Source of the DNA: a bacterium
Lineage (GTDB): Bacteria; Hydrothermota; UBA3073; JACQXS01; JAQTXJ01
NCBI GenBank assembly: GCA_028716385.1
Contig: JAQUPX010000001.1
Location: forward strand, 408,775 to 472,774
Length of the DNA stretch: 64,000 nt
Direction of reading: 5' to 3'
Shown here: positions 33,776 through 43,503 of the stretch, one piece after another
Position numbering within the stretch: the stretch's first letter is position 1
Layout: each line of letters begins with the position of its first letter
Position numbers and translations under genes: made by a program
Notes under the pieces: model-generated
Database searches by the model: none
What the model saw: the letters and a program-made list of their open reading frames with translations, nothing else
What the model was told of the DNA's origin: nothing

Positions 33776-35251
33776 TTAATTGATTACTGTCATTTTGCGT
33801 GTGGCTGTGTAGTCGTCCGTTTTTAGCATAAAGAGGTATGTTCCGGCTGTTATTTTATTGCCTTGCTGGTCTTTACCATCCCATTTGATTACGTGTTGTC
33901 CCGGGTTATAGTTTCCATCCATTAGCGTTCTGACGAGTTTACCTGTTATATCGTATATATCAAGTTTGACAAAGGATTTTTGTGGAAGAACAAAAGATAT
34001 TTTTGTTTCTTTCCTGAAAGGATTAGGCCAGTTTCTTTCCGCACGGATTCTTATGTCAAATTTTTCTTCTATTGCCCGTGGAGGAAGGTTGCATTTAATT
34101 TTGTGTAAGTAGTGGGAATATTCATTATACCAGATACTTGTGTCTTTATCTATTGCGGGAGAAGTTATATCCCAGTCGTGGTCCAGAGAACATTTTAATA
34201 CGGAAGAATCGCCCCAATTTTCTATCATATAAATTTTGTTGGCATCATCACCGATATAAATCATATTATTTGACATAGCGACTGCCGGTGAAGAAATTCC
34301 CGGCATACCGGATAATTTTCTTCTCCATCTGAGTGTTCCCGAAGAAGTGGTTAGCGCATATAAATACATATCATTAGAGCCGACATATACCATATTTCTC
34401 GTATAATCAAGAGCAGGGGAGGACATAACGTTTCCACCTGTTAAATAAGTCCATTTCAGGCTTCCGTCACTATTAATTGCATAAAGATTGCTATCTGCAG
34501 CGCCGACATAAATTACGTTATTATTAAAAGCCGGGGAGGAACATACATCCCCTCCCATAGGATAGCTCCATTTCAAGCTCCCGTCAGGATTAATAGCATA
34601 AAGTTTGCCGGGTTTTTTTGCGCCGACATATATTGTATTATCGTTGCCTATGGCAGGAGAAGAAGTCTGTTCGGAAACTGTAGTGGAAATCTGGTATCTC
34701 CACCTTAACGAATTATTTGAATTAATTGCATAAAGGAAGCCGGAATCGCAGGCTACATAAATAACGGATCCGTCGGAAGTAACGACCGGTGAAGAGCGGA
34801 CAGGAGTATAAACCCTGAATTTCCATTTCTGTACGCCACTGGTATCAACAGCCCAGAGTGAAGAGTCGCCCGAGTTACCGATATAAATTACTTCATTATT
34901 ATATATAGCTCCTGATGAGTGAGGAAAAACAAACGGAGGATTAGAATTATTCATAAGCAATTGCCATTTAATGGTGCAATCTTCATTTACGCACCAGAAA
35001 TACCATTTTCCCGTGGGACCTTCTCCGTGTGCGGCGCCCTGTATATATACGTGACCGAAGTCATCTATAACGGGAGAACCGTAATTCCACTCGATTTGTG
35101 TGTTACATGTCGTAGTGCAGCAATCCGGACCGTAACGGCTAACCGAACCTATTTTTTGATTGTTATTGTGAAAACTTGGCCATACATCTGCCGAGACAGA
35201 TTGTCCAATTAAAAAGACAAAAAGAGAAACAAAGAAAAATACATTTTTCAT
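33776..35251 (-). CDS. PQQ-like beta-propeller with sorting tail, copy 1
   Basis: 491 residues. Signal peptide ~1-21. Eight or so PQQ-enzyme-type blades: V-V-T-S-D-G-S-V-I-Y-V, L-Y-A-I-N-S-D-G-S-L-K-W, I-Y-V-G-A-A-D-S-N-L-Y-A-I, S-S-P-A-L-D. A Cys pair near the N terminus (D-C-C-T-T-C) recurs in all four paralogues. No catalytic residues of quinoprotein dehydrogenases seen, so it is a structural propeller. FlgD/sorting-type tail: N-W-P-N-P-F-R-K-E-T-K-I ... I-K-W-D-G-K-D ... A-G-T-Y-L-F-M-L. AAAGGGGG ribosome binding site. Confidence 0.88.
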   Translation of the reverse strand: MKNVFFFVSLFVFLIGQSVSADVWPSFHNNNQKIGSVSRYGPDCCTTTCNTQIEWNYGSPVIDDFGHVYIQGAAHGEGPTGKWYFWCVNEDCTIKWQLLMNNSNPPFVFPHSSGAIYNNEVIYIGNSGDSSLWAVDTSGVQKWKFRVYTPVRSSPVVTSDGSVIYVACDSGFLYAINSNNSLRWRYQISTTVSEQTSSPAIGNDNTIYVGAKKPGKLYAINPDGSLKWSYPMGGDVCSSPAFNNNVIYVGAADSNLYAINSDGSLKWTYLTGGNVMSSPALDYTRNMVYVGSNDMYLYALTTSSGTLRWRRKLSGMPGISSPAVAMSNNMIYIGDDANKIYMIENWGDSSVLKCSLDHDWDITSPAIDKDTSIWYNEYSHYLHKIKCNLPPRAIEEKFDIRIRAERNWPNPFRKETKISFVLPQKSFVKLDIYDITGKLVRTLMDGNYNPGQHVIKWDGKDQQGNKITAGTYLFMLKTDDYTATRKMTVIN

Positions 35252-35394
35252 TTTACCCCCTTTAAAATCAAATTAAAAATTAAATATTAAAAATCAAATT
35301 TACAGAAAACTAATTAAAACAAACAATTTTATTACTAACAGGGATTTAAAGAAAAGGCAAGAAATTTTTTTATTTCTGTCTTGTAACTCCCTGT

Positions 35395-36639
35395 TTATTT
35401 CATTAAAATTAACTTTTTTGTTGTTTTAATGTTGCCGGTAGTAAGTGTCACAAAGTAAATTCCGTTAGTTTTTATATTGGGAGTGAAGGTATAATTGCCT
35501 TTGGTTAATGTGCCTGAATAGACGGTGCTTTGAAGTCTACCGCATAAGTCGTAAATCGTTAATCGTATATTAGTATATTCGTTATTTGGAACAGATAGAC
35601 AAATCTTATCTTTTATTATTTCCATTTTTGCATTTTGATTTTTAATATTTAATTTTTCTTCCACCCCGACGTAGGGCTGGTATTTCATTATCTTTCCGCT
35701 TGCTAATGCCCATGCATAAGTTGTATCTATGGCGCATATTTTGGTTACAGTGTCGCTGGTTGTTGCTTCTACTTCCCATGTGGTTCCACTATTTCTCGTT
35801 CTCAATATAACTCCATTTCCACCTGCCCACCCGTTTAGTTGGTCAACAAATTTTACGCAGGTTAAGTTATTAGTTACTCCACTTGTCAGGGGTTCCCATA
35901 TACTATCATTCCCGCCGTTATCGGTATATAATATTTTTCCGGTATCTCCGACTGCCCATCCGTGAAGACTATCTACGAAATCTATGTCATTTATTATGTT
36001 TTGAAAAGTATATAAAAAGGATAAATCTTTAACCCCTGAAACAGTTCTATAGAATAACCTGGTGCCACCATAGTAACTGAATATGGCCCATCCATGTAAC
36101 AAATCTGTAAAACACATTGCTGTTGAGAGTCCACTCATTTCACAATACAAGCCATTACCAACAATGAAAGCAGTGTTGCCTCCACTATCAGTCCAGCCAT
36201 ATCTATAGAATAGCTTACCGGATACTAGGGTCATTTCTATAAGTGAAGAATAACCTTGAAAACAGGAGAATTTGCATCCCTTTACACCGTATGCCCACGT
36301 ATTGAATCCATTTGTTGTGTTTAAATACTTACTACTAAAGTACGAACCAAGCGAACCACCTGCCCATCCTTTCAAGGAATCAGCAAAACAGATATTAGTC
36401 AATTTTACAGTATCCAACGTGTTCCCAATAATTTTTTCAGTCCATATTTTCCCACCATCTTTTGTAGATAGGACCCTTCCCTTTAAATTAGTGGTTGTTC
36501 CTAATGCTGCCCATCCGTGAAGCGAATCGGGGAAGCTAATATCATAAACATAACCGGAGGAATATTGTGTTACCCAGCCGGCGAAAGTTAGTTTTGTGAA
36601 GATAAATAATCCTGCAATAATCAAACAGAATTTTCGCAT
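35395..36639 (-). CDS. YCF48-like beta-propeller with sorting tail, copy 2
   Basis: 414 residues from the ATG at 36639 (GGGAGATGTT upstream), giving signal peptide M-R-K-F-C-L-I-I-A-G-L-F. A longer reading to 36753 would translate a palindromic repeat and is rejected. Repeats as in the gene at 30590: D-S-L-H-G-W-A-A-L-G, S-T-K-D-G-G-K-I-W, L-H-G-W-A-V-G-D-T-G-K-I-L-Y-T. The linker V-E-E-K-L-N-I-K-N-Q-N and tail L-T-I-Y-D-L-C-G-R ... T-N-G-I-Y-F-V-T-L complete it. Paralogue, not a close copy. Confidence 0.87.
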   Translation of the reverse strand: MRKFCLIIAGLFIFTKLTFAGWVTQYSSGYVYDISFPDSLHGWAALGTTTNLKGRVLSTKDGGKIWTEKIIGNTLDTVKLTNICFADSLKGWAGGSLGSYFSSKYLNTTNGFNTWAYGVKGCKFSCFQGYSSLIEMTLVSGKLFYRYGWTDSGGNTAFIVGNGLYCEMSGLSTAMCFTDLLHGWAIFSYYGGTRLFYRTVSGVKDLSFLYTFQNIINDIDFVDSLHGWAVGDTGKILYTDNGGNDSIWEPLTSGVTNNLTCVKFVDQLNGWAGGNGVILRTRNSGTTWEVEATTSDTVTKICAIDTTYAWALASGKIMKYQPYVGVEEKLNIKNQNAKMEIIKDKICLSVPNNEYTNIRLTIYDLCGRLQSTVYSGTLTKGNYTFTPNIKTNGIYFVTLTTGNIKTTKKLILMK

Positions 36640-36668
36640 AACATCTCCCGTTATTAAGAAATTAGGCA

Positions 36669-36740
36669 GATGGATTCCTGCCACCGCCAGGGCGGGATCT
36701 TCGACTTTCGCCATGCCTTCGGCAGGTAAACAGGAATGAC
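36669..36740. repeat. Type B palindromic repeat
   Basis: GATGGATTCCTGCCACCGCC...GGCGGGATCTTCGACTTTCGC, then GCCATGCCTTCGGCAGG and CAGGAATGAC. Same family as 26595-26646, with an added CATGCC/GGCAGG arm also found at 24301 and 25864. Confidence 0.78.
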
Positions 36741-36773
36741 AAATGGCAGACAACAGGCATTTAAACTTTTGTT

Positions 36774-38276
36774 TTATTCTATTACTGTGATTTTACGTGT
36801 AACCGAATATGAATTTGTTTTTAACCTGCAAAGGTATATTCCTGTTTTTATCTTGTCCCCCTGATTGTCTTTCGCGTTCCATCCTATTGAATGTTTACCT
36901 TCGGTGTAATTGCCGGACAAGGATTTAACCAGTTTTCCTGTTATGTCATATATATCAAGATTAACAAAGGATTTTTCAGGCAGAGTGAAAGATATTTTTG
37001 TTTCCGTAGAGAAAGGATTAGGCCAATTTTTTCCGGAATTTATTTTGAAATCAAGTTTGCCTTCTTCTATTGATGTAGGTGTTTTATAGCAGTGAATTCT
37101 GTGTAACCTGTGAGAATACTCGTTGAACCATATACTTGTATCTGCTGCTATAGCAGGAGAAGTAATCTGGTACCAATAAGTTTTTTGACATACTATCGTC
37201 CCATGGTCTACATAATTTGCTATAATATAAATCGTATAAGCATCATCGCCTATATAGATCAAATTATTGGGGAGAGCAATTGCAGGAGAAGAATATTTCG
37301 GGTTCCCGGCAAGAGTCGTTGTCCACCTGACTACTCCATCAGATATATTTAGGGCATTAAGGCGGTGATTGTTAGAGCCGACATAAACCATTCCCCTTGT
37401 TACATCTAAAGCCGGTGAAGAGTTGACAGAACCTCCCAATGGTCGGCTCCATTTAATTAAACCGGTTCTTGCTGTTACTGCGTATAGTTTTCCATCGTAA
37501 CTGCCGACATATATAGCCGTATCGGTGACACCAAAAGTATCTGTATATACTCCATATGCCGGAGAAGACTGAATCTCATCGCCTGCAAGGAAACTCCATT
37601 TTACCGAGCCATCGCTTGTGTTCATAGCGTAAAGTTTGTTGTTGGAGCAACCTACATATATGGTGCTGTCATCAGGAGAAAGCGTTGGAGAGGAGTATTT
37701 GGAACCAGTTGAGGTTGTTAATGTTTTCCAAATTAACGTGTCGTTTGAACTTATTGCATAAAGATATCCATCATCGGACATAGTATAAATTACCGAACTA
37801 TTTGAAGAAACAACAGGAGATGGGCGTATTCTACCGCCAGTCGTATATTTCCACCTATATGCGCCGGATGAATCAATACAATAAAGAGAACTATCTCCGG
37901 GATTACCGACGTAAACAAGACTATCGCCATCTATAGCGCAGGAAGAATTCATCAATAATGAAGTGGGCATTGCAGTGCTTAAGACATATGTCCATTTAAC
38001 CGAACAATCATTAGCGTCTATACACCACAAGTTCCATGGACCGGATCCACTGGCTCCGCCTTGCATATATACCTTGCGGTTTGCTCCGTCTATTACAGGA
38101 GAAGCATAGCTGTACTCAATGTCTATTTCACAAGCGGTATCACAACAATCCGGGCCAAAATTTGGGCTAACCCCTGCCCGTTGACGAGTATTGTGATAAT
38201 TTGGCCATACATCTGCAGAGATTGTCTGTGTAATTAAAAAGACAGAAATAGAAACTAATAAAAATGCGCTTTTCAT
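36774..38276 (-). CDS. PQQ-like beta-propeller with sorting tail, copy 2
   Basis: 500 residues. Signal peptide ~1-21. Blades with V-Y-V-G-N-P-G-D-S-S-L-Y, Y-T-M-S-D-D-G-Y-L-Y-A-I, I-Y-V-G-C-S-N-N-K-L-Y-A-M, and G-M-V-Y-V-G-S-N-N. Conserved C-C-D-T-A-C near residue 50. Tail N-W-P-N-P-F-S-T-E-T-K-I-S-F ... T-G-I-Y-L-C-R-L. The 3' DNA (36890-37090) is nearly identical to that of the next paralogue (38500-38700), which suggests gene conversion or a recent duplication. AAAGGGGGAAG ribosome binding site. Confidence 0.88.
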   Translation of the reverse strand: MKSAFLLVSISVFLITQTISADVWPNYHNTRQRAGVSPNFGPDCCDTACEIDIEYSYASPVIDGANRKVYMQGGASGSGPWNLWCIDANDCSVKWTYVLSTAMPTSLLMNSSCAIDGDSLVYVGNPGDSSLYCIDSSGAYRWKYTTGGRIRPSPVVSSNSSVIYTMSDDGYLYAISSNDTLIWKTLTTSTGSKYSSPTLSPDDSTIYVGCSNNKLYAMNTSDGSVKWSFLAGDEIQSSPAYGVYTDTFGVTDTAIYVGSYDGKLYAVTARTGLIKWSRPLGGSVNSSPALDVTRGMVYVGSNNHRLNALNISDGVVRWTTTLAGNPKYSSPAIALPNNLIYIGDDAYTIYIIANYVDHGTIVCQKTYWYQITSPAIAADTSIWFNEYSHRLHRIHCYKTPTSIEEGKLDFKINSGKNWPNPFSTETKISFTLPEKSFVNLDIYDITGKLVKSLSGNYTEGKHSIGWNAKDNQGDKIKTGIYLCRLKTNSYSVTRKITVIE

Positions 38277-38379
38277 CTTCCCCCTTTATCAAATTTCCAG
38301 CAAAGCCGGCGTGGAATTCTAACAAAAATGGCTACCCTGTATATTTATTATACAGCACGACCCTGCAAATTATTATTTA

Positions 38380-39864
38380 TTATTCTATTACCGTGATTTT
38401 ACGTGTAATTGTGTAAGAGTTTGCCTTTAGTCTGCAAAGATATACCCCGGTTTTTATTTTACGACCTTGATTATCTTTAGCATTCCATCCTATTGAATGT
38501 TTACCTTCGGTGTAATTGCCGGACAAGGATTTAACTAATTTTCCTGTTATGTCATATATATCAAGATTAACAAAGGATTTTTTAGGCAGAGTGAAAGATA
38601 TTTTTGTTTCCGTAGAGAAAGGATTAGGCCAATTTTTCCCGGAATTTATTTTGAAATCAAGTTTGCCTTCTTCTATTGATGTAGGTGTTTTCCAGCAGTG
38701 AATTCTGTGTAACCTGTGAGAATATTCGTTGAACCAGATACTCGTATCTGCTGCTATGGCAGGAGAAGTAATTTCGTAATCATAAGTGTTTTTACATACG
38801 AGTACTCCTGAGTCTACCCAATTTGCAATGATATAAATTGTGTTAGCCTTATCGCCTATATAAATCAAATTGTTAGGAAGGGCAATTGCAGGAGAAGAAT
38901 AGCCGGGGTTTCCGCCGAGAGCAAATGACCATTTTAGTGCGCCTGTAGATATATCTACTGCATTAAGTTTGTTATTGTTTGAACCGACATAAAGTATTCC
39001 CCTTGATTCATCTAAAGCCGGTGAGGAGTTGGCCGTGCCTCCCAGAGCGAGGCTCCATTTAACGGTTCCACCGGGATTTATTGCATAAAGCCTACCTGAG
39101 TAGTTGGCTACGTATATAACGGTATCTGAACCGACAGCCGGGGTGGAACGGACTTCATCGCTTGTTGTATAACTCCATCTTACCGTGCCATCGCTTGCGT
39201 TCATAGCGTAAAGTTTGTTATTAGAGCAGCCTACGAATATAGTGTTTCCATCCGGGGAAAGCGTTGGAGAAGAGTATTTGGCGCCGGTTGCGGTTGTTAA
39301 AGTTCTCCAATTTAGCGTGTTGTTTGAATTTATTGCATAAAGGTAACCATCATCGGACATAGTATATATTACCGAACTATTTGAAGAAATAGCCGGGGAA
39401 GAACGTATTCTACCGCCAGTCGTATATTTCCACCTATATGCGCCGTCTGCAGCAATACAATAAAGAGCATTGTCTGCCGGATTTCCGACATAAATAAGAG
39501 TATCCGCATCTATAGCACAGGTAGAGTGCATTTGTAATCCGCCGGTAGGATTAGTAGCGCTTAACTGGTATGTCCATTTAACCGAACAATCATTAGCGTT
39601 TATGCACCACAGGTTCCAGGGGCCGGTTGCATTAACTCCGCCCTGCATATATACATTTTGATTTGACCCGTCTATGACAGGAGAAGCATAACTGTACTCA
39701 ATGTCTACTTCACAAGCAGTATCACAACAGTTCGGGCCATAATTTTGACTCAGTCCTGTCCGTTGAATATTAGTATTGTGATAACTGGGCCATACTGACG
39801 CAGAGATTGTCTGTCCGATTAAAAGGACAAAGAAAGAAACTATTAAAAGTATATTTTTTCTCAT
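38380..39864 (-). CDS. PQQ-like beta-propeller with sorting tail, copy 3
   Basis: 494 residues from the ATG at 39864, which follows AAGGGGGGGAGA; an upstream in-frame ATG at 39900 would place 12 charged residues ahead of the signal peptide and overlap the ribosome binding site. Same blade and C-C-D-T-A-C pattern as copies 2 and 4, with I-Y-V-A-N-Y-S-G-R-L-Y-A-I. Tail N-W-P-N-P-F-S-T-E-T-K-I ... T-G-V-Y-L-C-R-L. Closest to copy 2. Confidence 0.88.
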   Translation of the reverse strand: MRKNILLIVSFFVLLIGQTISASVWPSYHNTNIQRTGLSQNYGPNCCDTACEVDIEYSYASPVIDGSNQNVYMQGGVNATGPWNLWCINANDCSVKWTYQLSATNPTGGLQMHSTCAIDADTLIYVGNPADNALYCIAADGAYRWKYTTGGRIRSSPAISSNSSVIYTMSDDGYLYAINSNNTLNWRTLTTATGAKYSSPTLSPDGNTIFVGCSNNKLYAMNASDGTVRWSYTTSDEVRSTPAVGSDTVIYVANYSGRLYAINPGGTVKWSLALGGTANSSPALDESRGILYVGSNNNKLNAVDISTGALKWSFALGGNPGYSSPAIALPNNLIYIGDKANTIYIIANWVDSGVLVCKNTYDYEITSPAIAADTSIWFNEYSHRLHRIHCWKTPTSIEEGKLDFKINSGKNWPNPFSTETKISFTLPKKSFVNLDIYDITGKLVKSLSGNYTEGKHSIGWNAKDNQGRKIKTGVYLCRLKANSYTITRKITVIE

Positions 39865-39900
39865 TCTCCCCCCCTTACAAATACGAACTTCTAGTGGCAA

Positions 39901-40226
39901 TTATATATATTCTAATTCTTATAGTATTATGGTGATTTAAATATGAGGTATTGTCAAGTCAAAAATGATAAAAAGTGTAAAAAAGAGAACAGAAAAGAAT
40001 TTTGACCCTTTGCAAGCTCAGGATAGTAATCTCTAAGAACTAAAGTTCTAAGAGTTTTCTGCCACAGAATGCACAGAATAACATAAGAAAACAGAGAAAG
40101 TTGGATGTTAAAACAGAAAGAAAAAAAGGGCATGAAAACAGAAAAATTATAATTACAGATTAGGTACGGAATAACACAGGAAATATACACGAACGGAAAA
40201 AAAAGGACAGCGAACAGAATTATTTA
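39901..40226. other. Intergenic stretch without a recognised gene
   Basis: A-rich. It holds an imperfect hairpin CTCTAAGAACT / AGTTCTAAGAG (40032-40056) without a convincing T-run, and TTGACA at 39957-39952 that could serve the gene starting at 39864, with no good -10. No coding signal. Confidence 0.5.
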
Positions 40227-41738
40227 TTATTTTATTACCGTAATTTTGCGTGTAATCGCGTAGGAGTTAGTTTTTAGCCTGCAAAGATATATTCCGGTTT
40301 TTATTTTATTGCCCCGATTATCTTTTGCATCCCAGATTATTGAATGCTGACCTGCAGTGTAATTGGCGGATAAGGTTTTAACCAGTTTTCCCGTTATATC
40401 ATATATATCAAGGTTGACAAAGGAATTTTCAGGAAGGGTAAGGGATATTCTTGTTTCTTTAGAGAAAGGATTAGGCCAGTTTCTTCCGGAATTTATTTTG
40501 AAATTAAGTTTGTCTTCTTCTATTGAGTTAGGCGATGCCCAGCATTTTATTTTATGCAGATAGGAGTATCCGTTAAACCAGATACTTGTATCTCCGCCTA
40601 TAACAGGAGAAGTAATTGGCCAGTCATAAGTTTTCTTACATACCAGCACCCCGGAGTCTACCCAATTCGCTATTATAGAAATCGTGTTAGAAGCATCACC
40701 TATATAAATTAAATTATTAGGAGAGGCAATTGCAGGAGAGGAATATCTTGGTCCCCCGGAGAGAACCATTCTCCATTTTATCGTGCCGTCAGACATATTG
40801 AGCGCATTAAGGCGATTATTGGTAGTTGAATCCGAGCCAACATAAACTATTCCCCTTCCGACGTCTAAAGCCGGTGAGGAGTTGGCGTTGCCTCCCAATA
40901 CACGACTCCATTTCAAGCTCCCATCCTGTCTTATTGCATAAAGTCTGCCGGTGTAGGAAGTAACATAAATAATAGTATCCGTTATTAAAGTTGAGGTATC
41001 CGTATATATTCCGATGGCGGGAGTGGTGCGCACTTCATCGCCCGTTACATAACTCCATCTTATGGAACCACTGTCTGCTTTTATGGCATAAAGTTTGTTA
41101 TTATAGGAACCCACATATATGGTGCTATCATCAGGAGAAAGTGTTGGAGAAGAATATTTACCGGAGCTTGCGGTTGTTAAAGTTTTCCATTTCAGCGTGC
41201 TGTCCGAATTTATTGCATAAAGATAGCCATCATCGGACATAGTATATATTACCGAACCATCCGAAGAAACGGCAGGAGAGGGGCGTATTCTATCACCGGT
41301 TTTGTATTTCCATTTATATGCGCCGGATGAATCAATACAATAAAAAGAACTATCCGCAGGATTGCCGACATAAATAAGACTGTCTCCATATATAGCACAG
41401 GAAGAGTGCATTACTAATCCATTGGTAGGCATCGAATCGCTTAAGACATATGTCCATCTAATTGAACAATCGTTAGCATCTATGCACCAAAGGTTCCAGG
41501 GGCCCGAGGGACCGACTGCGCCCTGCATATATACTTTTTGGTTTGCTCCATCTATGACGGGAGAAGCGAGACTAAGCTGAATATTTACGTCGCAAGCGGT
41601 GGAACAGCAGTCCGGACCGTAATTTGGAGTTGCTCCCGTTCGTTGTTGAGTGTTGTGATAACCGGGCCATACATCTGCGAAGACCGTATGCCCTATTAAA
41701 AGAACAGAAAAAGAAAGCAATAAAAAGGAACTTCTCAT
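40227..41738 (-). CDS. PQQ-like beta-propeller with sorting tail, copy 4
   Basis: 503 residues. Signal peptide ~1-21 (F-L-L-L-S-F-S-V-L-L-I-G-H). Blades with I-Y-V-G-S-Y-N-N-K-L-Y-A-I, I-I-Y-V-T-S-Y-T-G-R-L-Y-A-I and V-Y-V-G-S-D-S. C-C-S-T-A-C near residue 47. Tail N-W-P-N-P-F-S-K-E-T-R-I-S-L ... T-G-I-Y-L-C-R-L. GTAAGGGGGAAAAA ribosome binding site and a good upstream promoter. First gene of the minus-strand propeller block. Confidence 0.88.
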   Translation of the reverse strand: MRSSFLLLSFSVLLIGHTVFADVWPGYHNTQQRTGATPNYGPDCCSTACDVNIQLSLASPVIDGANQKVYMQGAVGPSGPWNLWCIDANDCSIRWTYVLSDSMPTNGLVMHSSCAIYGDSLIYVGNPADSSFYCIDSSGAYKWKYKTGDRIRPSPAVSSDGSVIYTMSDDGYLYAINSDSTLKWKTLTTASSGKYSSPTLSPDDSTIYVGSYNNKLYAIKADSGSIRWSYVTGDEVRTTPAIGIYTDTSTLITDTIIYVTSYTGRLYAIRQDGSLKWSRVLGGNANSSPALDVGRGIVYVGSDSTTNNRLNALNMSDGTIKWRMVLSGGPRYSSPAIASPNNLIYIGDASNTISIIANWVDSGVLVCKKTYDWPITSPVIGGDTSIWFNGYSYLHKIKCWASPNSIEEDKLNFKINSGRNWPNPFSKETRISLTLPENSFVNLDIYDITGKLVKTLSANYTAGQHSIIWDAKDNRGNKIKTGIYLCRLKTNSYAITRKITVIK

Positions 41739-41821
41739 TTTTTCCCCCTTACAAATACAAATTTTTCAACTTCGAGTATTATTATAATAAGTTACTAAAA
41801 ATATACAACTTTGTAGCTTCT

Positions 41822-41850
41822 ATAATGACTCAAATATATAGTTTTGTCAA
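41822..41850 (-). promoter_or_regulatory. Promoter of PQQ-like copy 4
   Basis: TTGACA, 17-base spacer, CATTAT on the minus strand, with a ~75-base leader. Divergent from the hydrogenase-type promoter at 42046. Confidence 0.6.
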
Positions 41851-42045
41851 GAGGTTTAAATATGCGGGGAAATGAAAAAAGATATAGGAAAAAAGACATA
41901 AGAGGCAAGAAGACTAAAAATTGTCCGCATTTAAGCAATACAAAGAACAAAAGGAATAAACGACGGATTTGTAATAACTTCAAAGGTTTTTCGGAGAATA
42001 GCAGAAGAGATTTATTAATGATTTAACATCGTAATTATTTTCCCC

Positions 42046-42074
42046 TTGACTTTTATAAATTGATAATATAAATA
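42046..42074 (+). promoter_or_regulatory. Promoter of the Fe-S electron-transfer operon, apparently leaderless
   Basis: TTGACT, 17-base spacer, TAAATA; 8 bases from the -10 box to the ATG at 42083; no ribosome binding site. Confidence 0.65.
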
Positions 42075-42082
42075 TAAAAAAT

Positions 42083-43096
42083 ATGGAAACTTATTTTTTA
42101 CCTGAGGAACGATTTTTTCCATTCGTATTGAGACTTACTGAAGAGAACGATGTTTTCGGGCAGTCCAAAAGGCATATACGTAAATTCAGATTAGAAGCCA
42201 AAGAGCCGCCTGTGTTTGATGGGTTCCGAACAGTAGAGCCGATGAAGCATTTTTTTATGAGAGCGAAAGAAATAGTTGCTAAGTTTGGTGAACCGCTCGA
42301 TAAAGAAATTTCTCCGCAGGTGATTATAGGTGCGAGAAGATGTGATTTGCAGGCGTTGAAAGTTTATGATAAGGTGTTTCTTGAAGGCGAAGTTGTTGAC
42401 CCGTTTTATAAAGAGAGACGGGAAAAAACTACTATAATTTCTGTGGATTGTGAAGAGCCAACAGAAACTTGTTTTTGTAATATAATGGGGCTGGAACCCT
42501 GGAGCGACAAGGATAGTGATATTAATTTTACGCCAATTAAGAAGGGCTATATTGTTGATATAATAACGGAAAAAGGAAATTTATTATTTGGAAATAGTAA
42601 AGACTGGTTGCAAACGGCGGACGAAAACGACTTGAACCAGCGTGCGGAAAAGAGAAGAAAAGCAACGGAATTGCTTGGAAAAATAAATTCCGAATATAGT
42701 AATATTAAACTGGAAAAAGCTTTAGAAACGGAAAATATGAAAGCAAGAAAAGGTGAACCGATGAACTGCGTTGAGTGCTGCGCGTGTCTGATGATTTGCC
42801 CTACTTGCTATTGTTATTTGCTTTATGATGAACCAACAAAAGAAAAAATGAGAGTCTGGGATGCGTGCTATTATCCGGCTTATGCAAGAGTTGGCGGAGG
42901 CGCAAACCCAAGACCTGATGTAATGGAAAGATTCAAAAATCGATTTGCGTGTAAATTTGAGTATTCACCCAAAAATCATAACTTGTTCGCGTGTACCGGT
43001 TGCGGTAGATGTATCAGCGGGTGTATGGCTAAAATAGATATTAAAAGAGTGTTGTCGCAGCTGGCGAATGCAGCTTCGCAAAAAGAAGAAATATGA
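42083..43096 (+). CDS. Sulfhydrogenase beta / AsrA-like iron-sulfur subunit
   Basis: 337 residues. G-A-R-R-C-D-L-Q-A-L-K-V-Y-D and D-C-E-E-P-T-E-T-C-F-C-N are hallmarks of the HydB/AsrA-type electron-transfer family. Two [4Fe-4S] sites follow: C-V-E-C-C-A-C-L-M-I-C-P (~230) and C-T-G-C-G-R-C-I-S-G-C (~310). Passes electrons between the flavin subunit and a catalytic partner. In cytoplasmic [NiFe] sulfhydrogenases and anaerobic sulfite reductases, the flavin subunit is adjacent; here it is one gene away and no catalytic subunit is present. The stop overlaps the next ATG by 4 bases. Confidence 0.9.
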   Translation: METYFLPEERFFPFVLRLTEENDVFGQSKRHIRKFRLEAKEPPVFDGFRTVEPMKHFFMRAKEIVAKFGEPLDKEISPQVIIGARRCDLQALKVYDKVFLEGEVVDPFYKERREKTTIISVDCEEPTETCFCNIMGLEPWSDKDSDINFTPIKKGYIVDIITEKGNLLFGNSKDWLQTADENDLNQRAEKRRKATELLGKINSEYSNIKLEKALETENMKARKGEPMNCVECCACLMICPTCYCYLLYDEPTKEKMRVWDACYYPAYARVGGGANPRPDVMERFKNRFACKFEYSPKNHNLFACTGCGRCISGCMAKIDIKRVLSQLANAASQKEEI

Positions 43097-43500
43097 AAAA
43101 GTTTATAGGGAGCGTTTTTGTAGGAATATTGCTGTTTTCTACTGTTAATGCAAATATAGTTAGTGGAACAAAAGAAAGAATTCAGATGGTCGGGGATTCG
43201 TTGCTGAACAATGTTATTGATGGAATGAAAACGAATGATTATGCGAAATATTCAAGGGATTTTGATGCCACAATGAAAGATGCGTTGTCAGAAAAGACAT
43301 TCGCTATAACTAATAAACAGATAACTGAACTTTTTGGGGAATACAAAAATAGTGAATATCTTGGTTCTTTAAATCAAAAGAAAACGACTATGTTTTTATG
43401 GAAAGGAGTTTTCAGTAAAAGCCAGGATGATATTTTAATAAAACTTGTAGTGTCTGAAATAGACGGTAAATGCCTAATTTCAGGACTATGGTTTCAATAA
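43093..43500 (+). CDS. Secreted small protein, DUF3887-like
   Basis: 135 residues with a clear signal peptide (K-F-I-G-S-V-F-V-G-I-L-L-F-S). The mature part (N-V-I-D-G-M-K-T-N-D-Y-A-K-Y-S-R-D-F, then L-V-V-S-E-I-D-G-K-C-L-I-S-G-L-W-F) has the small alpha/beta pattern of DUF3887-type proteins. It is translationally coupled (ATGA overlap) to an iron-sulfur subunit and 3 bases ahead of a flavin subunit, yet it should be exported while they are cytoplasmic. Role unknown. Confidence 0.8.
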   Translation: MKKFIGSVFVGILLFSTVNANIVSGTKERIQMVGDSLLNNVIDGMKTNDYAKYSRDFDATMKDALSEKTFAITNKQITELFGEYKNSEYLGSLNQKKTTMFLWKGVFSKSQDDILIKLVVSEIDGKCLISGLWFQ

Positions 43501-43503
43501 AAA

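Noticed and set aside
36640..36753. Earlier start for the second YCF48-like gene
   Set aside because: The added residues come from a type B palindromic repeat; a ribosome binding site and signal peptide support 36639.
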